From assembly GCA_036365455.1 (NCBI GenBank), contig JAWQUS010000002.1, positions 20,000,001 through 20,064,000 of the forward strand: a DNA stretch of 64,000 nt, written 5' to 3'. Below the pieces are notes generated by a model. It searched no databases, was not told the DNA's origin, and was given only the letters and a program-made list of their open reading frames with translations. How positions within the stretch are numbered: position 1 is the stretch's first letter; each line of letters begins with the position of its first letter. The position numbers and the translations under genes are program-made. This DNA is from Macrosoma leucophasiata (Eukaryota > Arthropoda > Insecta > Lepidoptera > Hedylidae). Of the stretch, positions 1 to 11,149 are shown piece by piece.

Positions 1-308
1 CGCTGATTAAATTTTTCGTGGAATAAAATTGATTCAAATTTTTATCGTTGTTATTACATATTTTTACAATTATGGTTTACGATTGGGATTTGCGAATTGC
101 TTCGAAATTTAGAAATATAAATACAATCCCATCTACAACCTTCACCCGCGGCACAGATTTACACCTAGTGTGGGACTATGAGTAGGTATTTCTTTTTGGG
201 TATTTTAATAAAAACTAAAACTGCCTTAGGCTTACGCCACACTGACTCAAGATGTCAATGTAGATGCGTTACCATTCCTGACCATACATGGTGCCCATTA
301 TTGGTAAC
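1..308. other. AT-rich sequence without recognised features
   Basis: No convincing coding frame. A few bases near 250-275 resemble the middle of repeat family A but are too short to call. Confidence 0.5.
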
Positions 309-598
309 TTTTAACTGTTGGTAGAGCTCCAGTGACGGAACTCGCGGGAGTAGGCACCACCGCATTACCTAATTTACTTGCCGCAGTAAATGGTAGTGTT
401 TAGCACTATCGTGTTCCGATCAGGTGGTAATGTACGGCTCTGTAATTTCCGGCACAGAGGCATAACACCTTAGGCCTCAGGAGAGGTAACACATCTGCAT
501 TTTGTCCTTGGTCTTTATGTAGGTGTCCATAGGCTGCAGTCATCACTTAAGATCAATGTGAACTGCATGCTTGTTTGCCACTTCCATTACATAAAAAA
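309..598 (+). repeat. Repeat family A copy, subfamily A1, near full length
   Basis: SINE-like interspersed repeat of about 280-290 bp, the most abundant in the window. Copies begin near TACTGGTGGTAGAGCTCC and end in CATTACATAAAAAA, so the A tail is at the right here. No tRNA or 5S head was seen, so it could be a LINE 3' end, but several copies share the same 5' boundary, which favours a SINE-like unit. The A1 subfamily is recognised by the segment reading CCGGCACAGAGGCATAACAC. Confidence 0.75.
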
Positions 599-1563
599 GT
601 GAATACTTATGGCCTATAAAAAACGAATAGTAATATGTATTTCGATTAATGGGAGAATACGTTAGACCTTAGAAGATGGCGTTCCTTTGAGATTGACTGG
701 CAATGGGATTAGCGTTTTGTGTGTCGGAAGCCTTAGCTTGTAGCATAAGCAATAACCGTTCTTCAGCTGACAAGGCCCTACGATAAGGGCGACGGAGATG
801 GGAGTATGCGACGCCAGAAGGCGTTAATTACAATATCCGCACCTTACATCCTGATATCTTATCGCCAGCTGCGGCCGTACCACGACCTTTATTGTCAACT
901 TGAACTGAATGGATGTTAATTTTATCTCTTTTCTTCATACGCTCTGTCATATAAGACAAATGAAACGGAATTTTTGGAGTGCCTAAATTGAATCGCAGTA
1001 AACGGTCCCGGTGCGGATCCTGCGACAGATAACGCTGGAGCAGGTTTTTTTTTGACGGTTCATGATTCGTTTGTTTTTTATGCTACAAGAAAATATTTTC
1101 TTGTTCGCTTTTTGGTGCGATGTAGTTTCGTAATTGGAACGTTATGTCTGATAAAAAATAAGTAATTGATAGTTTCTAATTATTTTTAATATGAGCATTT
1201 TTTACAACGTCAATAGGTACAAAAAACAGCCATACGCCGTACATAAATATATTTCGGCGAATGGATAGGCATATAAATTATTACTTCGCCGGCTATGTAA
1301 TTTAGTTGAAAGTTTATCAACGATTAGTAGAAAAGTTATTGAATACAATCACTGTCAATTTTTTCACCTGTCCATTAACCATAGACCACTTGACTTTAAC
1401 GAAAAATTGCACTTTGAACCTAAATATTGTATAAACAGATCGTATGTCTGAAAATGGTCTTCTCAAATCCCCAATATCTTAAAAAGACCTATCCAACGAT
1501 ACCACACAAGATGCAATGCACCTGATAAAAAAATGCATTCCCACTTTACGTGTAGAGCTTGCA
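599..1563. other. Unrecognised AT-rich sequence
   Basis: I see no gene, RNA or clear repeat here. It contains T runs and only short open frames. Confidence 0.4.
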
Positions 1564-1830
1564 ATTTTTTAAAAATATTATGGAAGTGGCAAACAAGCAC
1601 GCAGTTCAGATTGATGTTAAGTGATGACTGCAGCTTATAGACATCCACATAAAGACCAAGGTCAAAATGCAGATACCACTTTGAGGCCTAAGGTGTTATG
1701 CCTCTGTGCCGGAAATTACAGGGCCGTACATTACCACCTGACCGGAACACGATAGTGCCGAACACTATCATTTAACGGCAATAATATTGGGTAATGCGGT
1801 GGTGCCTACGCCCACGACCTCTGTCACTTT
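1564..1830 (-). repeat. Repeat family A copy, subfamily A1, minus strand
   Basis: Reverse complement of the copy at 309-598. The T-rich end is on the left at about 1565, followed by GGCAAACAAGCACGCAGTTC. Truncated by a few dozen bases at its 5' (right) end. Confidence 0.75.
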
Positions 1831-1836
1831 TATTTT

Positions 1837-3837
1837 CAAGATTTAATTGCTGCACTTTTTTCACATAGCCAATACGTATATTCTTACCAAATTACAGCTT
1901 TCTAGTTTAAGATTCTACGAGACGCGGACACATGGACGAATATGTCGAAACAACAAGGGTTTCCTCTAGGCTATGGAAACAAAGTATTAATATTTATGAA
2001 GTAAAAAAATACCGCGTCAATATCTGCTGGATAACATATTAAAATGTATGAACCACCAGTTTTGTCGACCAGTTTGCCACGCATCATTAGATTGTACCAT
2101 GAACGCACGTTATTTCTGAATAAATAATGTATTCCTTTTTGTAACACTACATGAAAGGATCATTATAGTAGGAATGTAAAGGAACGACGATCCTTATGTC
2201 ATTGATGTTAATGTCAGATGTTCAAGGGCTTCAGACCCAACCAAAAGTGAAACTAGTGAGTGAGGAATAGAGTTCAAAGTGAATTGAATTGGGTTGACAA
2301 CAGTGCGGCAACTGATTGGCATTTGAATGAAAAAAATGTAAATACATTCGTCTTAGCTTCACGCTCGGGACGTTATTCGAGAGCCATTAGGGAGCGGTTG
2401 TATTACCCCTACATGTCTAGACTGTTGACGATTTTGAAAAGCGAGGTACAGTTAAATCAGCAGTTCCCAAACTTTTGAATATAGCAGTAATATTCAACCC
2501 TATGTTATGTACAAAGATGCCGTTGAAATCGTCTGCGTCTTTCTCACAGGAAATTGAACTTCAGAAGACGAGTTGAGTCTTAGAAATTAAAAGAAAGTTG
2601 ACTTTGAGCAGGGATCGTACGTACGACTTCAGGTTAACTAGTCTAGCCGCTTTATTACTAAGCTTAAAAGGTAGTGAGTAAAATAGGCGAACTACGGGAG
2701 GTACTAGCAATCTTTGTTTGCAAAAAAAATAGGAATTTCTACTTCCCAATCCGGGAAACCCTTGACCTTCGGCAGTAGTGACTAATATTGTGACAGTAGC
2801 ATGAGACTGCAAAGTACAACATTTTGAATTATTACTTAATTGTACGAAACGTGCGAAATCTGGCCACCCGCCAAGTCCAGTAAAGGATGTGCGGGGCTTT
2901 ATAAAACAAGAAGACCTACTGCACAAACTCAATAACTCATTTCCAATGACTTTAATGTTATTCAATTGCTTTTTTAATTATACTTGTCATGTCAAACCAA
3001 CTTTTATTTTATGTTTTTCAATCAATTGAAGTATTTATCAATTCTGAAAAATGCACATTTAGTAAAATTGTAGTGAAGATATTGTCCATTGAACAGCTAA
3101 AACGTATTTAATGTATGCATAAGTTACACGATGAAGATATTTCATCTTATCTACGTGTATACAGTTTTTGCGACTTTAGATATTTTTCAAGAAAACCTTA
3201 CTCGTATAACTCTCACTAAAATCATATTAACTGCAGTATTGAAAGACATGTGAATTTTGACATCTAATATATGAGTTCTTCATGAAAAAGATCGTTTGAA
3301 TCTGCACCAAAAATACCGGTCAATATGTCGTCGCTTGGTCTATAAAAACTTAAAAAAATAACTACGTTACCTATATATACCTAGTTATTACATATATAAT
3401 ACCTAGTTATTTTTATTTAATACTTTTTAGTTTATTGCTGCATTATCAATAAGATAAATGTTCACATCTGTTAAATTTGTAAAATCTGACTCTTTTAACT
3501 TCGTGACAATAAGATAGGTACATAATTTAAACTGTTTAGATGTGTCGATACAAAATTATTACACGACTATACGAAATCAATGAAAAAAAAATTATTGATT
3601 TTTGGGGAAAGTAATCATGGACTGTTAACTCTATGCATTTATCCACGAAGTAGTAAATAAGCTGTGTTGTGTCGTCGATGAGTAAATATGTCATTGTCAC
3701 TTGTTGTCATGCGCATTAGGACTATCTAGGTCGTCAGTGGATTCAACGCATTGTTATGACAACACGCTGTCTAATCTTATTCCTTTAGTTTGAGGTGAAA
3801 GTAAGTAAAAAATGCTCATAAAATAAAACCTAAGGGG
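1837..3837. other. Two kilobases of unrecognised sequence
   Basis: Contains a 134-codon open frame on the minus strand (2561-2965) and a 72-codon frame on the plus strand (2260-2478). Neither shows a recognisable domain, signal peptide or splice context, so I treat both as chance frames. A short direct repeat of the type CCTAGTTATT occurs near 3380-3410. Confidence 0.4.
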
Positions 3838-4012
3838 CCTACCTGAATAAAATTTTTATGGGACCAATTTGAAACTATTCCGCATCAAACACAACAAGAA
3901 TTACGTAAATCGGTCCAGAAATCTCGGGAAAATTGGCGTATATACATAAAAAAAAACATACCGGCCGAATTGAGAACCTTCTCGTTTTTTTTAACTCGGT
4001 TAAAAATCACTG
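3838..4012 (+). repeat. Dispersed repeat F ending in CGGTTAAAAA
   Basis: The stretch from about 3838, through AAATCGGTCCAGAAATCTCG, to the end ACTCGGTTAAAAA resembles a repeat common in lepidopteran genomes. This is recognition from memory. It is the only copy I noticed in this window and I did not establish its boundaries by duplication. Confidence 0.4.
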
Positions 4013-4344
4013 TGTTTTTAAAGGTTTCAACATTTTTTTTTCGTCTTTGGTGTAATTTTTTAATTTCATAAGGGTCAAAGAAATTAGAAATGATAGGTTT
4101 TTTTATGAGGATGAACTTGCCAGCGACGTTAGGTATAATATAAAGGACGAACGCAATAGAATTAGATTAAGTAATACCTGTAATACCAACGATTTCTAAA
4201 GCTCTCGAGCTCCGTTGCTGAAATCTGCGGTGCACAGCACACAACCGTAACATTCTCAACCATCTTACTACCTGCATTTGGAATTTAGATTTGAATTCCG
4301 CTTTAATAATGATACTTACTATAAGATTTGACAAATCGGGCAGG

Positions 4345-4418
4345 GCTTCAGTAGCTCAATTGGAAGAGCGGCTGGACTAGATTCCCAGTAGGCCGCGAGT
4401 TCGAGTCTCGCCTGAAGT
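4345..4418 (+). ncRNA. tRNA-like cloverleaf, probably a pseudogene or SINE head
   Basis: The 74 bases fold as a cloverleaf: a 7-bp acceptor stem (4345-4351 with 4112-type partner at 4412-4418, one G-T pair), TA at the linker, a 4-bp D stem (GCTC/GAGC), a 5-bp anticodon stem (4371-4375 with 4385-4389) and a 5-bp T stem GCGAG/CTCGC with loop TTCGAGT. The A-box (TAGCTCAATTGG) and B-box (GAGTTCGAGTC) are good, and a T run near 4424 could stop RNA polymerase III. The anticodon loop has 9 bases rather than 7, so a working tRNA is unlikely and no amino acid is assigned. Confidence 0.5.
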
Positions 4419-4622
4419 CAAAATTTTTCTTTCCATTTTTCTTTAAAAATAAAATACTTACTATAAGTCCAATTTCTATCTTTCTGTCGTCTCTCAGGTT
4501 TCTAATTAATTCAGAGATGTCTGTAAGCATTAATCATTTCTTTTTTTATATAAAATAAATAGGTAGGTATTCCTTTTAAATCTTATCTTTTAGTTCCAAA
4601 AAATTAAACTCAATGGGTATAT

Positions 4623-4849
4623 CACCGCATTTCCTAATCTATATGCCGTGAAATGGTTGTGTTCATCACTAGCGCGTTCCGGTTAGACGGTAATGTACGG
4701 CTCCGTAATAACTATCACAGATACATAACAACTTAGATCTCAGGGGTCGCGCATCTGCATTTTGACTGCATCTTGTTTTTGTATAGTATAAGCTGCAGTG
4801 ATCACTTATCATCTATGTGAACTACTTGAACCTTTGTTGCATAAAAAAA
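4623..4849 (+). repeat. Repeat family A copy, subfamily A2
   Basis: Diverged A2 copy, recognised by the segment ACTATCACAGATACATAACA and by the 3' end TTGCATAAAAAAA. Its 5' end is truncated. Confidence 0.65.
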
Positions 4850-4958
4850 CAAATGATTCATGCGTTTAGACATCTCCAAAGGAATTAGAAACCTGAAAGA
4901 TGGAGATTCGCAACAGGCAGTTTGTCAAAGAATATTTACAACGAAATATTAAACAAAA

Positions 4959-5270
4959 CGTAACTTCACGCCTGTAATCCCCGAAGGGGTAGGCAGAGGT
5001 AAATGCATGCATTCAATCATACATGCAAACACCCACGACTCGCCGGTTACGTTTTGGCCCATGTAACAGGTGGCGAACCTGTTGCCATCTCCGGGCACAT
5101 TACCAAACTCCGGGGTACTGGGAAACTTCCAGAATATGGAAAAATCCCAATAGAAGCAGAAATAAAGGATTTTAAACCGTTATCTCTAATATCCGCGACC
5201 CGGGAATCGAACCCAGGACCTCCAGCGTAATAGTAGTGGCCTGCTACCACTACGCTACTGAGGCAGTCAC
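4959..5270 (-). mobile_element. SINE family G, full length, 11-bp target-site duplication
   Basis: A 312-bp tRNA-derived SINE on the minus strand. On that strand the head carries a GTAGCGTAGTGGTAGCAGG A-box region and a B-box containing GGGTTCGATTCCCGG. The body ends in CCCCTTCGGGGATTACAGGC and then GTGAAGTTACG. It is flanked by the direct repeat ATTAAACAAAA at 4948-4958 and 5271-5281. The copy at 31445-31756 has exactly the same length, supporting these boundaries. The open frames within it are chance frames. Confidence 0.88.
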
Positions 5271-5281
5271 ATTAAACAAAA

Positions 5282-5655
5282 TGTGTAATATTCTCACGCA
5301 ACCTCGCAACAATGCTCCGCACAACAATCACTTCACGGGGGATGCTCAGGAGATTGCCAACTATAACAATAGTTGCCAAAATCATTGTAAAGTGTACCTT
5401 ACACAAAATATTGCAAGGTGCAATATAACTTAAACCTTCGAGGTAGGGTGTAATTTTGAATAGCACAAAAATTAATCCGCAAAGCCCGTGATGTTATCTG
5501 TTACCTGCATAATTACAGAATGTATTTATGTATACAGCTTGCAGGGAATACATGAATAAACTTTAATTTATTAATCTAGTTAGTTATGGGCTCGGACGTT
5601 CATTGTGAGATAGTTGCCCGAATCGCTGTTGGTGTCACCTTTATGAATATCTTTT
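5282..5655. other. Unrecognised sequence
   Basis: Contains short open frames on both strands (5272-5466) without any domain signal. Nothing else was seen. Confidence 0.4.
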
Positions 5656-5904
5656 AGTGGCTTAAAAGTGCTGACTAAGAGTACAGTTCATATTGATGCT
5701 AAGTAAATACTGTATGATTAAAATAATCTGCATAAAAACGATTGGCCTCAATTTAAGATGCTTTTCCACGTCTACAGGGTCGTACATTATCACCAGACGG
5801 AATCACAATAGAGTAATACACTTCCATTTGGCGGCAGATAAATTAGGAAATTTGGTTGTGCCTATGTCTTCGAGTTCTTGCATTGGAATTCTACCACCAA
5901 TAAC
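5656..5904 (-). repeat. Repeat family A copy, heavily diverged
   Basis: Order and spacing of family A landmarks are kept (GCAGATAAATTAGGAAAT, then a CCTATGTCTTCGAG stretch, then CTACCACCA), but with many substitutions. It is one of the oldest copies in the window. Confidence 0.5.
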
Positions 5905-6092
5905 ACACATGTACTTTAGAGCTAAGATTCTGTTGATGCGGTGCCACACCGCGGACACTCCGCCGAAATTCCATACAAACGTTTATTTTGCTCACTATTA
6001 CACACACATCAATTAATGACGTATATTTACACGTGCATCTGTGTGCGTAGCACGTAGAGAAGAGAATAATTTTTAGGAGGAGGTTTGGTGAG

Positions 6093-6142
6093 GCGACATA
6101 AATAAGTAGGTACCATGCATTACCTACTTATTTATATGTCGC
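6093..6142. repeat. Inverted duplication at the 5' edge of a family A copy
   Basis: A 20-base arm (6093-6112) is the reverse complement of 6121-6142 apart from a two-base insertion, with an 8-base loop. The right arm is genuine family A sequence; the left arm appears to be an inverted extra copy of it. Confidence 0.75.
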
Positions 6143-6353
6143 TAAAAGGTAGTGTTCAGCACTATCGTATTCCGGTTGGATGGTAATGCACGGCCTTGTA
6201 ATTTCCGGCACAGATGCACAACACTTTAGGTCTCAGGAGTGGTAACGCATCTGCATTTTGACCTTGGTCTTTCTGTGGGTGTCTATAGGCTGCAGTCATC
6301 ACATAAAATCAATGTGAACTGCATGCTTGTTTGCCACTTCCATTACATAAAAT
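6121..6353 (+). repeat. Repeat family A copy, subfamily A1, 5' truncated
   Basis: Continuous family A sequence from the right arm of the hairpin to the tail CATTACATAAAA. The segment TTGACCTTGGTC marks it as A1. Confidence 0.75.
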
Positions 6354-6693
6354 AGGAGCAATTTACACATTTACTCTGTTTAGACTGTATTGATGCGGTG
6401 CCCCGATATGGATGTCGCGGTATAAAAAATCGTGTGCGGCTACAATCTACATGTCGTGCCGCGCAACAATGTTGTATGGAAATGTGATGCTTATCATGAA
6501 ACTAGTGACGATTTCTCTGCGTAATGATATTTAAGAATGGTTTTTATGTCTGCTTTACGATTGTTTTATAAATATGAATGGTCGGTAAGTTATGTACGAC
6601 ATAAATCCTTTAAAATGGCCCGTAATTACCGACAGAGTGGCGTAAACACTTAACCGGAGGTGTAATAATGCTGAATTTTTTTTTAACATCATG
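6354..6693. other. Unrecognised sequence
   Basis: No gene or repeat recognised. It holds the insertion site of the SINE at 6707. Confidence 0.4.
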
Positions 6694-6706
6694 TAAGAGT
6701 AATGAT

Positions 6707-7074
6707 GAAGCGCGCATGGCCCAGCGGCTGGTGTAGATTGTAAGCGATCTCCTCGGTTAAGCACTACGGGCGCGGTCGGGTAGTGTGATGGGTGACCGCT
6801 AGTGGCAAATTAAATGCGCGTTTAGTGAGGTCTTCGGAGGGCACGTTAAGCCGTCGGTCCCGGTTGTTATCGATGGATAGCAGTCGTTAAACCTTGTCGG
6901 AGGCCTTATGGGCGGTTTGAAAACATCCGACAGTGGGTTGGCCACTAACCCACCCACCTCCACCAATCCGCATTGGAGCAGCGTGGTGGAGTAAGCTCCA
7001 GGCCTCCCCCCAAAAAAGGGGAGAGACTCGTGCCCAGCAGTGGGACGTATAATGGGTTGCCATTATTATTATAA
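6707..7074 (+). mobile_element. SINE family C (5S rRNA-like head), full length, 13-bp duplication
   Basis: A 368-bp SINE flanked by the 13-base direct repeat TAAGAGTAATGAT at 6694-6706 and 7075-7087. The head starts GCGCGCATGGCCCAGCGGCTG, which includes a tRNA A-box-like TGGCCCAGCGG. The block at 6755-6799 closely follows the internal control region of 5S rRNA (GTTAAGCA, CGGGCGCGGT, GATGGGTGACCGC). The 3' part ends in CCCAGCAGTGGGACGTATAA followed by an ATT-rich tail. Four other long copies and one fragment lie in the window. It encodes no protein. Confidence 0.88.
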
Positions 7075-7087
7075 TAAGAGTAATGAT

Positions 7088-8240
7088 TGCGTACTGATGA
7101 TAAAATATTGTTTAGACGCATCCACAAACAATTTTGAGTTCTGGAGTACTCTGAGCCACACCAGAGGCCTAAGCTGTTTCGTTACAGCGTTGAGCATTAT
7201 TTTCGCCGCAGTTAAATCAGGTAATCCGCTGATTCTTACGCTCACTGGAGGCACTGTTGGCACTGTACGGCATGTTTATTGCTATTAAATAGCGCATTGC
7301 AGTTTTTCATCAAAAGATTGGGGGTCATCCAACCAGTCAATAAACAGTCATCAAGCCATTCAACTTCTAAATAACAAACATTATCGATTGCTGGTCACAT
7401 CCACAGATTTTCTCCCTGTAAAGGTTGCTATAAAAACTACGACTGAGTTTGAATTCAATTATTAATTTATATAAAAAAGTGTCCGTTGTTTTTCGTCTGC
7501 TCTTTATACAGGCCGTTGCTCACAAGATCTTCATCCTGAAACAAACGAAAAAAGTATATCTTTAAATTGTAATATGAAATTATCGTAAGTCAATTTGTTC
7601 ATTTGCGATTACATCCTAATTATGATGATTTTCAATACTATTTAATAGGCGTGCATTTTGAACGGCTTCCATCACTTAGTGCTTATTACTTCTGACTGAT
7701 GAATTTATTATTTCCGAGATTGAATTCTTTTGATTGAGTAGATCTATACACTCGAGGAGATTTTAAACATATAAGCTGAACGTCAACAGGCTAGTTTTCT
7801 ATTAGGTACATGGAAATCAGTAAATTGAACATCAGAGAATGCAAGTATGCATGTAGTTTTGCTTTTCGGAGATATTCAAGCGTTAAGTGATGTAATTTTT
7901 CTCCGGAATTTCTACCTGCGCCTTAAAAAGATTATGAATGAGACTCGTGACAAGCAGTTCAGAGCATGAAGAATCGTGAATTAATAAACAGTACATCTTA
8001 GCAACGTAAGCTCGGTAATCGATCACACTGCGAAGCCGAATCAATCTAGTTCGACACCTGACACCGACAAAAACCGCAGATAATGAATTCTGCCCGTTAA
8101 TTGGGTCGAAAGTTTTTACGGCAAAAACTCTATCGGATATCGATCGAGCGGTGCGGTGAAGCGGTACTAGTTCGAGATACGGATGCAAGTTCGAATAACG
8201 TAGTGTTAAACGCTGTAACGTAGTGTGTAACGTCTGTAAA
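7088..8240. other. Unrecognised sequence
   Basis: About 1.15 kb with only short open frames (for example 7883-8188 minus and 7040-7288 plus) and no domain signal. I see no repeat of the families defined here. Confidence 0.4.
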
Positions 8241-8333
8241 GGCTGAGAGCCCTCTGCGCTTGCCGATAATCCGGTAATGTTGACTAGTGCCCTCTCGAGA
8301 AGTGTCGCCTACATAAGTCTATTGCAAAAATAA
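8241..8333 (+). repeat. Short repeat family H
   Basis: About 95 bp, landmarks CTGCGCTTGCCGAT, GACTAGTGCC and CTCTCGAGAAGTGTCGCCTA, ending in an A-rich stretch. Related copies lie at 26621, 35082, 35795 and 36852. It could be a short SINE or the 3' tip of a LINE. Confidence 0.55.
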
Positions 8334-8632
8334 AATCACGTCTGTATTGGCTACTTACTCTGCCCGCTTAAAAGTCAGTTCATTGATTATCAAAATCGAA
8401 TTTTATCCATAACTAATAAATACGTGAATAAAGCTAGCCTTTAATGCAAAATTAGAGCACTGCTAGTGTTCCAGTTAGTCTTAGTAGTTCGTCACATTTC
8501 TTCGATCGCATTAATTCGATTTCTGTCCTCCTTAAGAAAGTACCAAAATCTTTAAATTTTGAGTAGTTTTTAGAAAAAAAAAAAAATATTTGGTATTCAT
8601 ACTTATATGTAATTTGAAAGGTACCTGAACTA

Positions 8633-8765
8633 CCTCAGTAGTCTCGTAGGCCAGTGGGTCCTGTGGAGGGTCCTTAGTCAGAGGTTAGTGCTGATCTGAT
8701 TTTTCCATTTTTCGGAATTTTACCATGTTACTTTACCCCTGGGAGTTTGGTATTGTACCCAAATA
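8633..8765 (+). repeat. SINE family G relic
   Basis: Diverged head of SINE G (ACCTCAGTAGTCTCGTAGGC) followed by a recognisable body segment (CCTGGGAGTTTGGTA). The 3' half is missing. Confidence 0.5.
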
Positions 8766-8913
8766 TATTAATAGTCTTACCACCTATAACATAGATAAGG
8801 TGAATACGCTGTTAGTAACTAACATTTCAGTCATGAATTGCGGAGTTATTTAGGTACACAATTTTTGCCATAGGCCTAATCCTCCGGGGATAGCATGAAA
8901 TAACGTTTGAAAT

Positions 8914-8958
8914 AGATTTTCATTATCTACTCAACCGTCGAGTAGATAATGAAGATCT
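8914..8958. repeat. Hairpin with 19-bp arms
   Basis: 8914-8932 and 8940-8958 are reverse complements with one mismatch (core TTCATTATCTACTC), separated by 7 bases. No known element was recognised around it. Confidence 0.7.
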
Positions 8959-9158
8959 GGCAGCCGGATCTTGGCCTACACAGTGACGTGCGGTCACGTT
9001 CCCGGCGGATGCGTAGCGTTTATCGCTGATGGGGTTTTGAGGGACAACTTCCATGGCCGTAATGCTATATTCTTTTGATGCTGTATAAATTGCTTTTACA
9101 GTTCGTGTGCATCGGCCAGTTGTTATCGTTTGTCAGATCTGTCGATGCGTAAATGTTA

Positions 9159-9322
9159 TTTTTTTTTTATAACGAAGGTGGGCCCATTCATCTCACATGG
9201 AAGTTAAGTGATGACTGCAGCCTAGACGTCTTCACAAAAACCAGAGGCCAAAATGCAGATGCGTTGACACCCCTGAGACCTAAATTGTTATGTCTCAATG
9301 ATAGTTATTACGGGGCCATTTG
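9159..9322 (-). repeat. Repeat family A copy, A2 type, 5' truncated
   Basis: Minus-strand 3' half of family A, from the T run at about 9160 to GTTATTACGGGGCCATTTG. It is followed directly by a second copy in the same orientation. Confidence 0.65.
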
Positions 9323-9326
9323 AATG

Positions 9327-9563
9327 TTTTTTTAACAATCGAAGGTGTTAAACACGCTTGCAGCTCACATGGATGTTAAGTGAAGACTGCAGCCTATAGT
9401 CATCCACACAAAAACCAAAAGACAAAATGCAGATGGACCAAAGTTGTTATGTCTTTGTGATAGTTATAACATTACCTTCCAGTTATAACTTTACATAACC
9501 GGAACACGATAAGGCTGAATACCATTTGGCGGCAGATAGATTAGGTAATGCGTTCCACCAATA
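9327..9563 (-). repeat. Second, adjacent family A copy, A2 type
   Basis: Same orientation as the preceding copy and only a few bases from it, diverged and with small deletions. The TTAGGTAATGCG landmark is intact. Confidence 0.65.
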
Positions 9564-9574
9564 GATGGAGACCA

Positions 9575-11149
9575 TCAGGTGATCTTCTTAAAACTATCAA
9601 ACTTAATAACCTATAACAAAACCGTTAAAATAAAAACAACTTATGATTTCGATAAAGCTCTAACATCCATCTATGAAATTAGTCTTGAAGATTTCTTGTC
9701 ATATGATAACCCTAACACGCTAGCCCATTTTTTTATAAACGAATTACATGTTTGTTTAGAGCAAAATAAAATATTAAAGGTTATATCGTGTAAAGAACGT
9801 GTTATCAAACCGTGGATTACCTTAGGTGTTCTGCGGTGTATTAGAAATAGAAACGACATGCAAAAAAAGCTCAAATTTGACCCCGGAAACATACAGCTCA
9901 AAGAGATATAGGCGTTATCGCAATTTCTGTAATAACCTTATAAAAAGGCTTAAATACAATACAGCGAAAAAAATTCAAAGAAACTTTGGGAAGCCATAAT
10001 GTAACACATCGCAACAAAAGTAAAACTCAATATTTAGATCTACTACAAATTAAACCAAATCCAAATGAATCTACTAACTTCGTAAATACATATTTTTCAC
10101 ATATTGGGCAAACTCTTGCTGAAAATATAAAAGTTACACAATCATCGCAAAATCTACTAAATGATGAAGTGACTAATTATCAACTATCATCCTTTGTTTT
10201 GACCGATGTTGACCCAATAGAAGTTCATGCTATTTTGATGAACGTACACAGCGTGTAAAAATTGGTGATTACACCAGTGAACTGACTAATATTGATTATG
10301 GTGTGCCTCAGGGAAGTGTACTTGGTCTGACTTTGTTCCTGGCGTACATAAATCCGCCCTGCAACCTAAACATTAACCAAGGTCAATTGTTTTCCTACGC
10401 GGATGATACTTCCATAGTATTTTATGCAAACACATGGGATGTAGTACATGAAGTGGCGGAATCAGGTCTTATGAAGATAGCTTCCTGGCTTAATACTAAT
10501 TTACTGACTCTTAATACTGCTAAAACCAACTACGTGTGTTTTACAAAATATAATGCAACGCAACCAGACACAAATTTTAAAATTAAAATTCACACCTGTA
10601 ATAACAGCCTTAGTACTCTCTGCCCGTGTAATACATTACAAAGGTTAGACAAAACCAAATATCTCGGTGTGGTGTTCGACCAGAGATTATCCTGGCATGC
10701 GCACATAGACTTGATCGTTGGCAGACTCAGAAAATTCATATAGATTTTTAAGGAACTCAAACATGTTGCAGGACCAACCATACTGAATCGTGTTTATGTA
10801 TCACTGGTGAAGTCAATTCTTGTATACTGCTTACCTATCTGTGGTGGAGCAACCAAAACTAAAATTCTTGTAATTGAAATGGCACAAAGATCTTTGTTAA
10901 AGGTTATGTACTCCAAACCGTTTAAGTTTCCTACTGAAGAACTCTATTCTATTTCCAACGTTCTCTCAGTAAGGAAATTGTATATACTGCACACCGTCTT
11001 GAGAATGCATAGACAACTTACTTATAACCCAAATGTTCTACTTAAAAGAAGGAAGGATAGAGTAGCTCTTGTACCTCAATCTAACACTACATACGCTATG
11101 AGACAATTCAACAGTCAGTCGGCTCATTTGTACAATCATATAAATAAAA
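9575..11149 (+). pseudogene. CR1-like LINE, decayed ORF2, left part
   Basis: Remains of a CR1/Jockey-group LINE. Frames at 9579-9911 and 9986-10258 correspond to the linker before the reverse transcriptase (for example KPWITLGVLRCIRNRN) and the start of the domain. At about 10235 the frame jumps directly to GVPQGSVLG and YADDTS (10303-10743), so the fingers and first catalytic aspartate region are deleted internally. A stop splits 10303-10743 from 10807-11154. No endonuclease is present, so it is also 5'-truncated. It is interrupted at 11149 by an RTE element, and the C-terminal part resumes at 14368. Confidence 0.82.
11140..11149. repeat. Target-site duplication, left copy, of the RTE insertion
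   Basis: ATAAATAAAA here is repeated at 14358-14367. Removing the RTE and one copy restores the reading frame of the CR1 C-terminus. Confidence 0.88.

Noticed and set aside
2561..2965. 134-codon minus-strand frame
   Set aside because: No domain, no plausible start or splice context, and no sign of coding composition; kept only as part of an unrecognised region.
6755..6799. 5S rRNA gene fragment
   Set aside because: It recurs inside the same 370-bp SINE unit, so it is a SINE component rather than a 5S gene or pseudogene.
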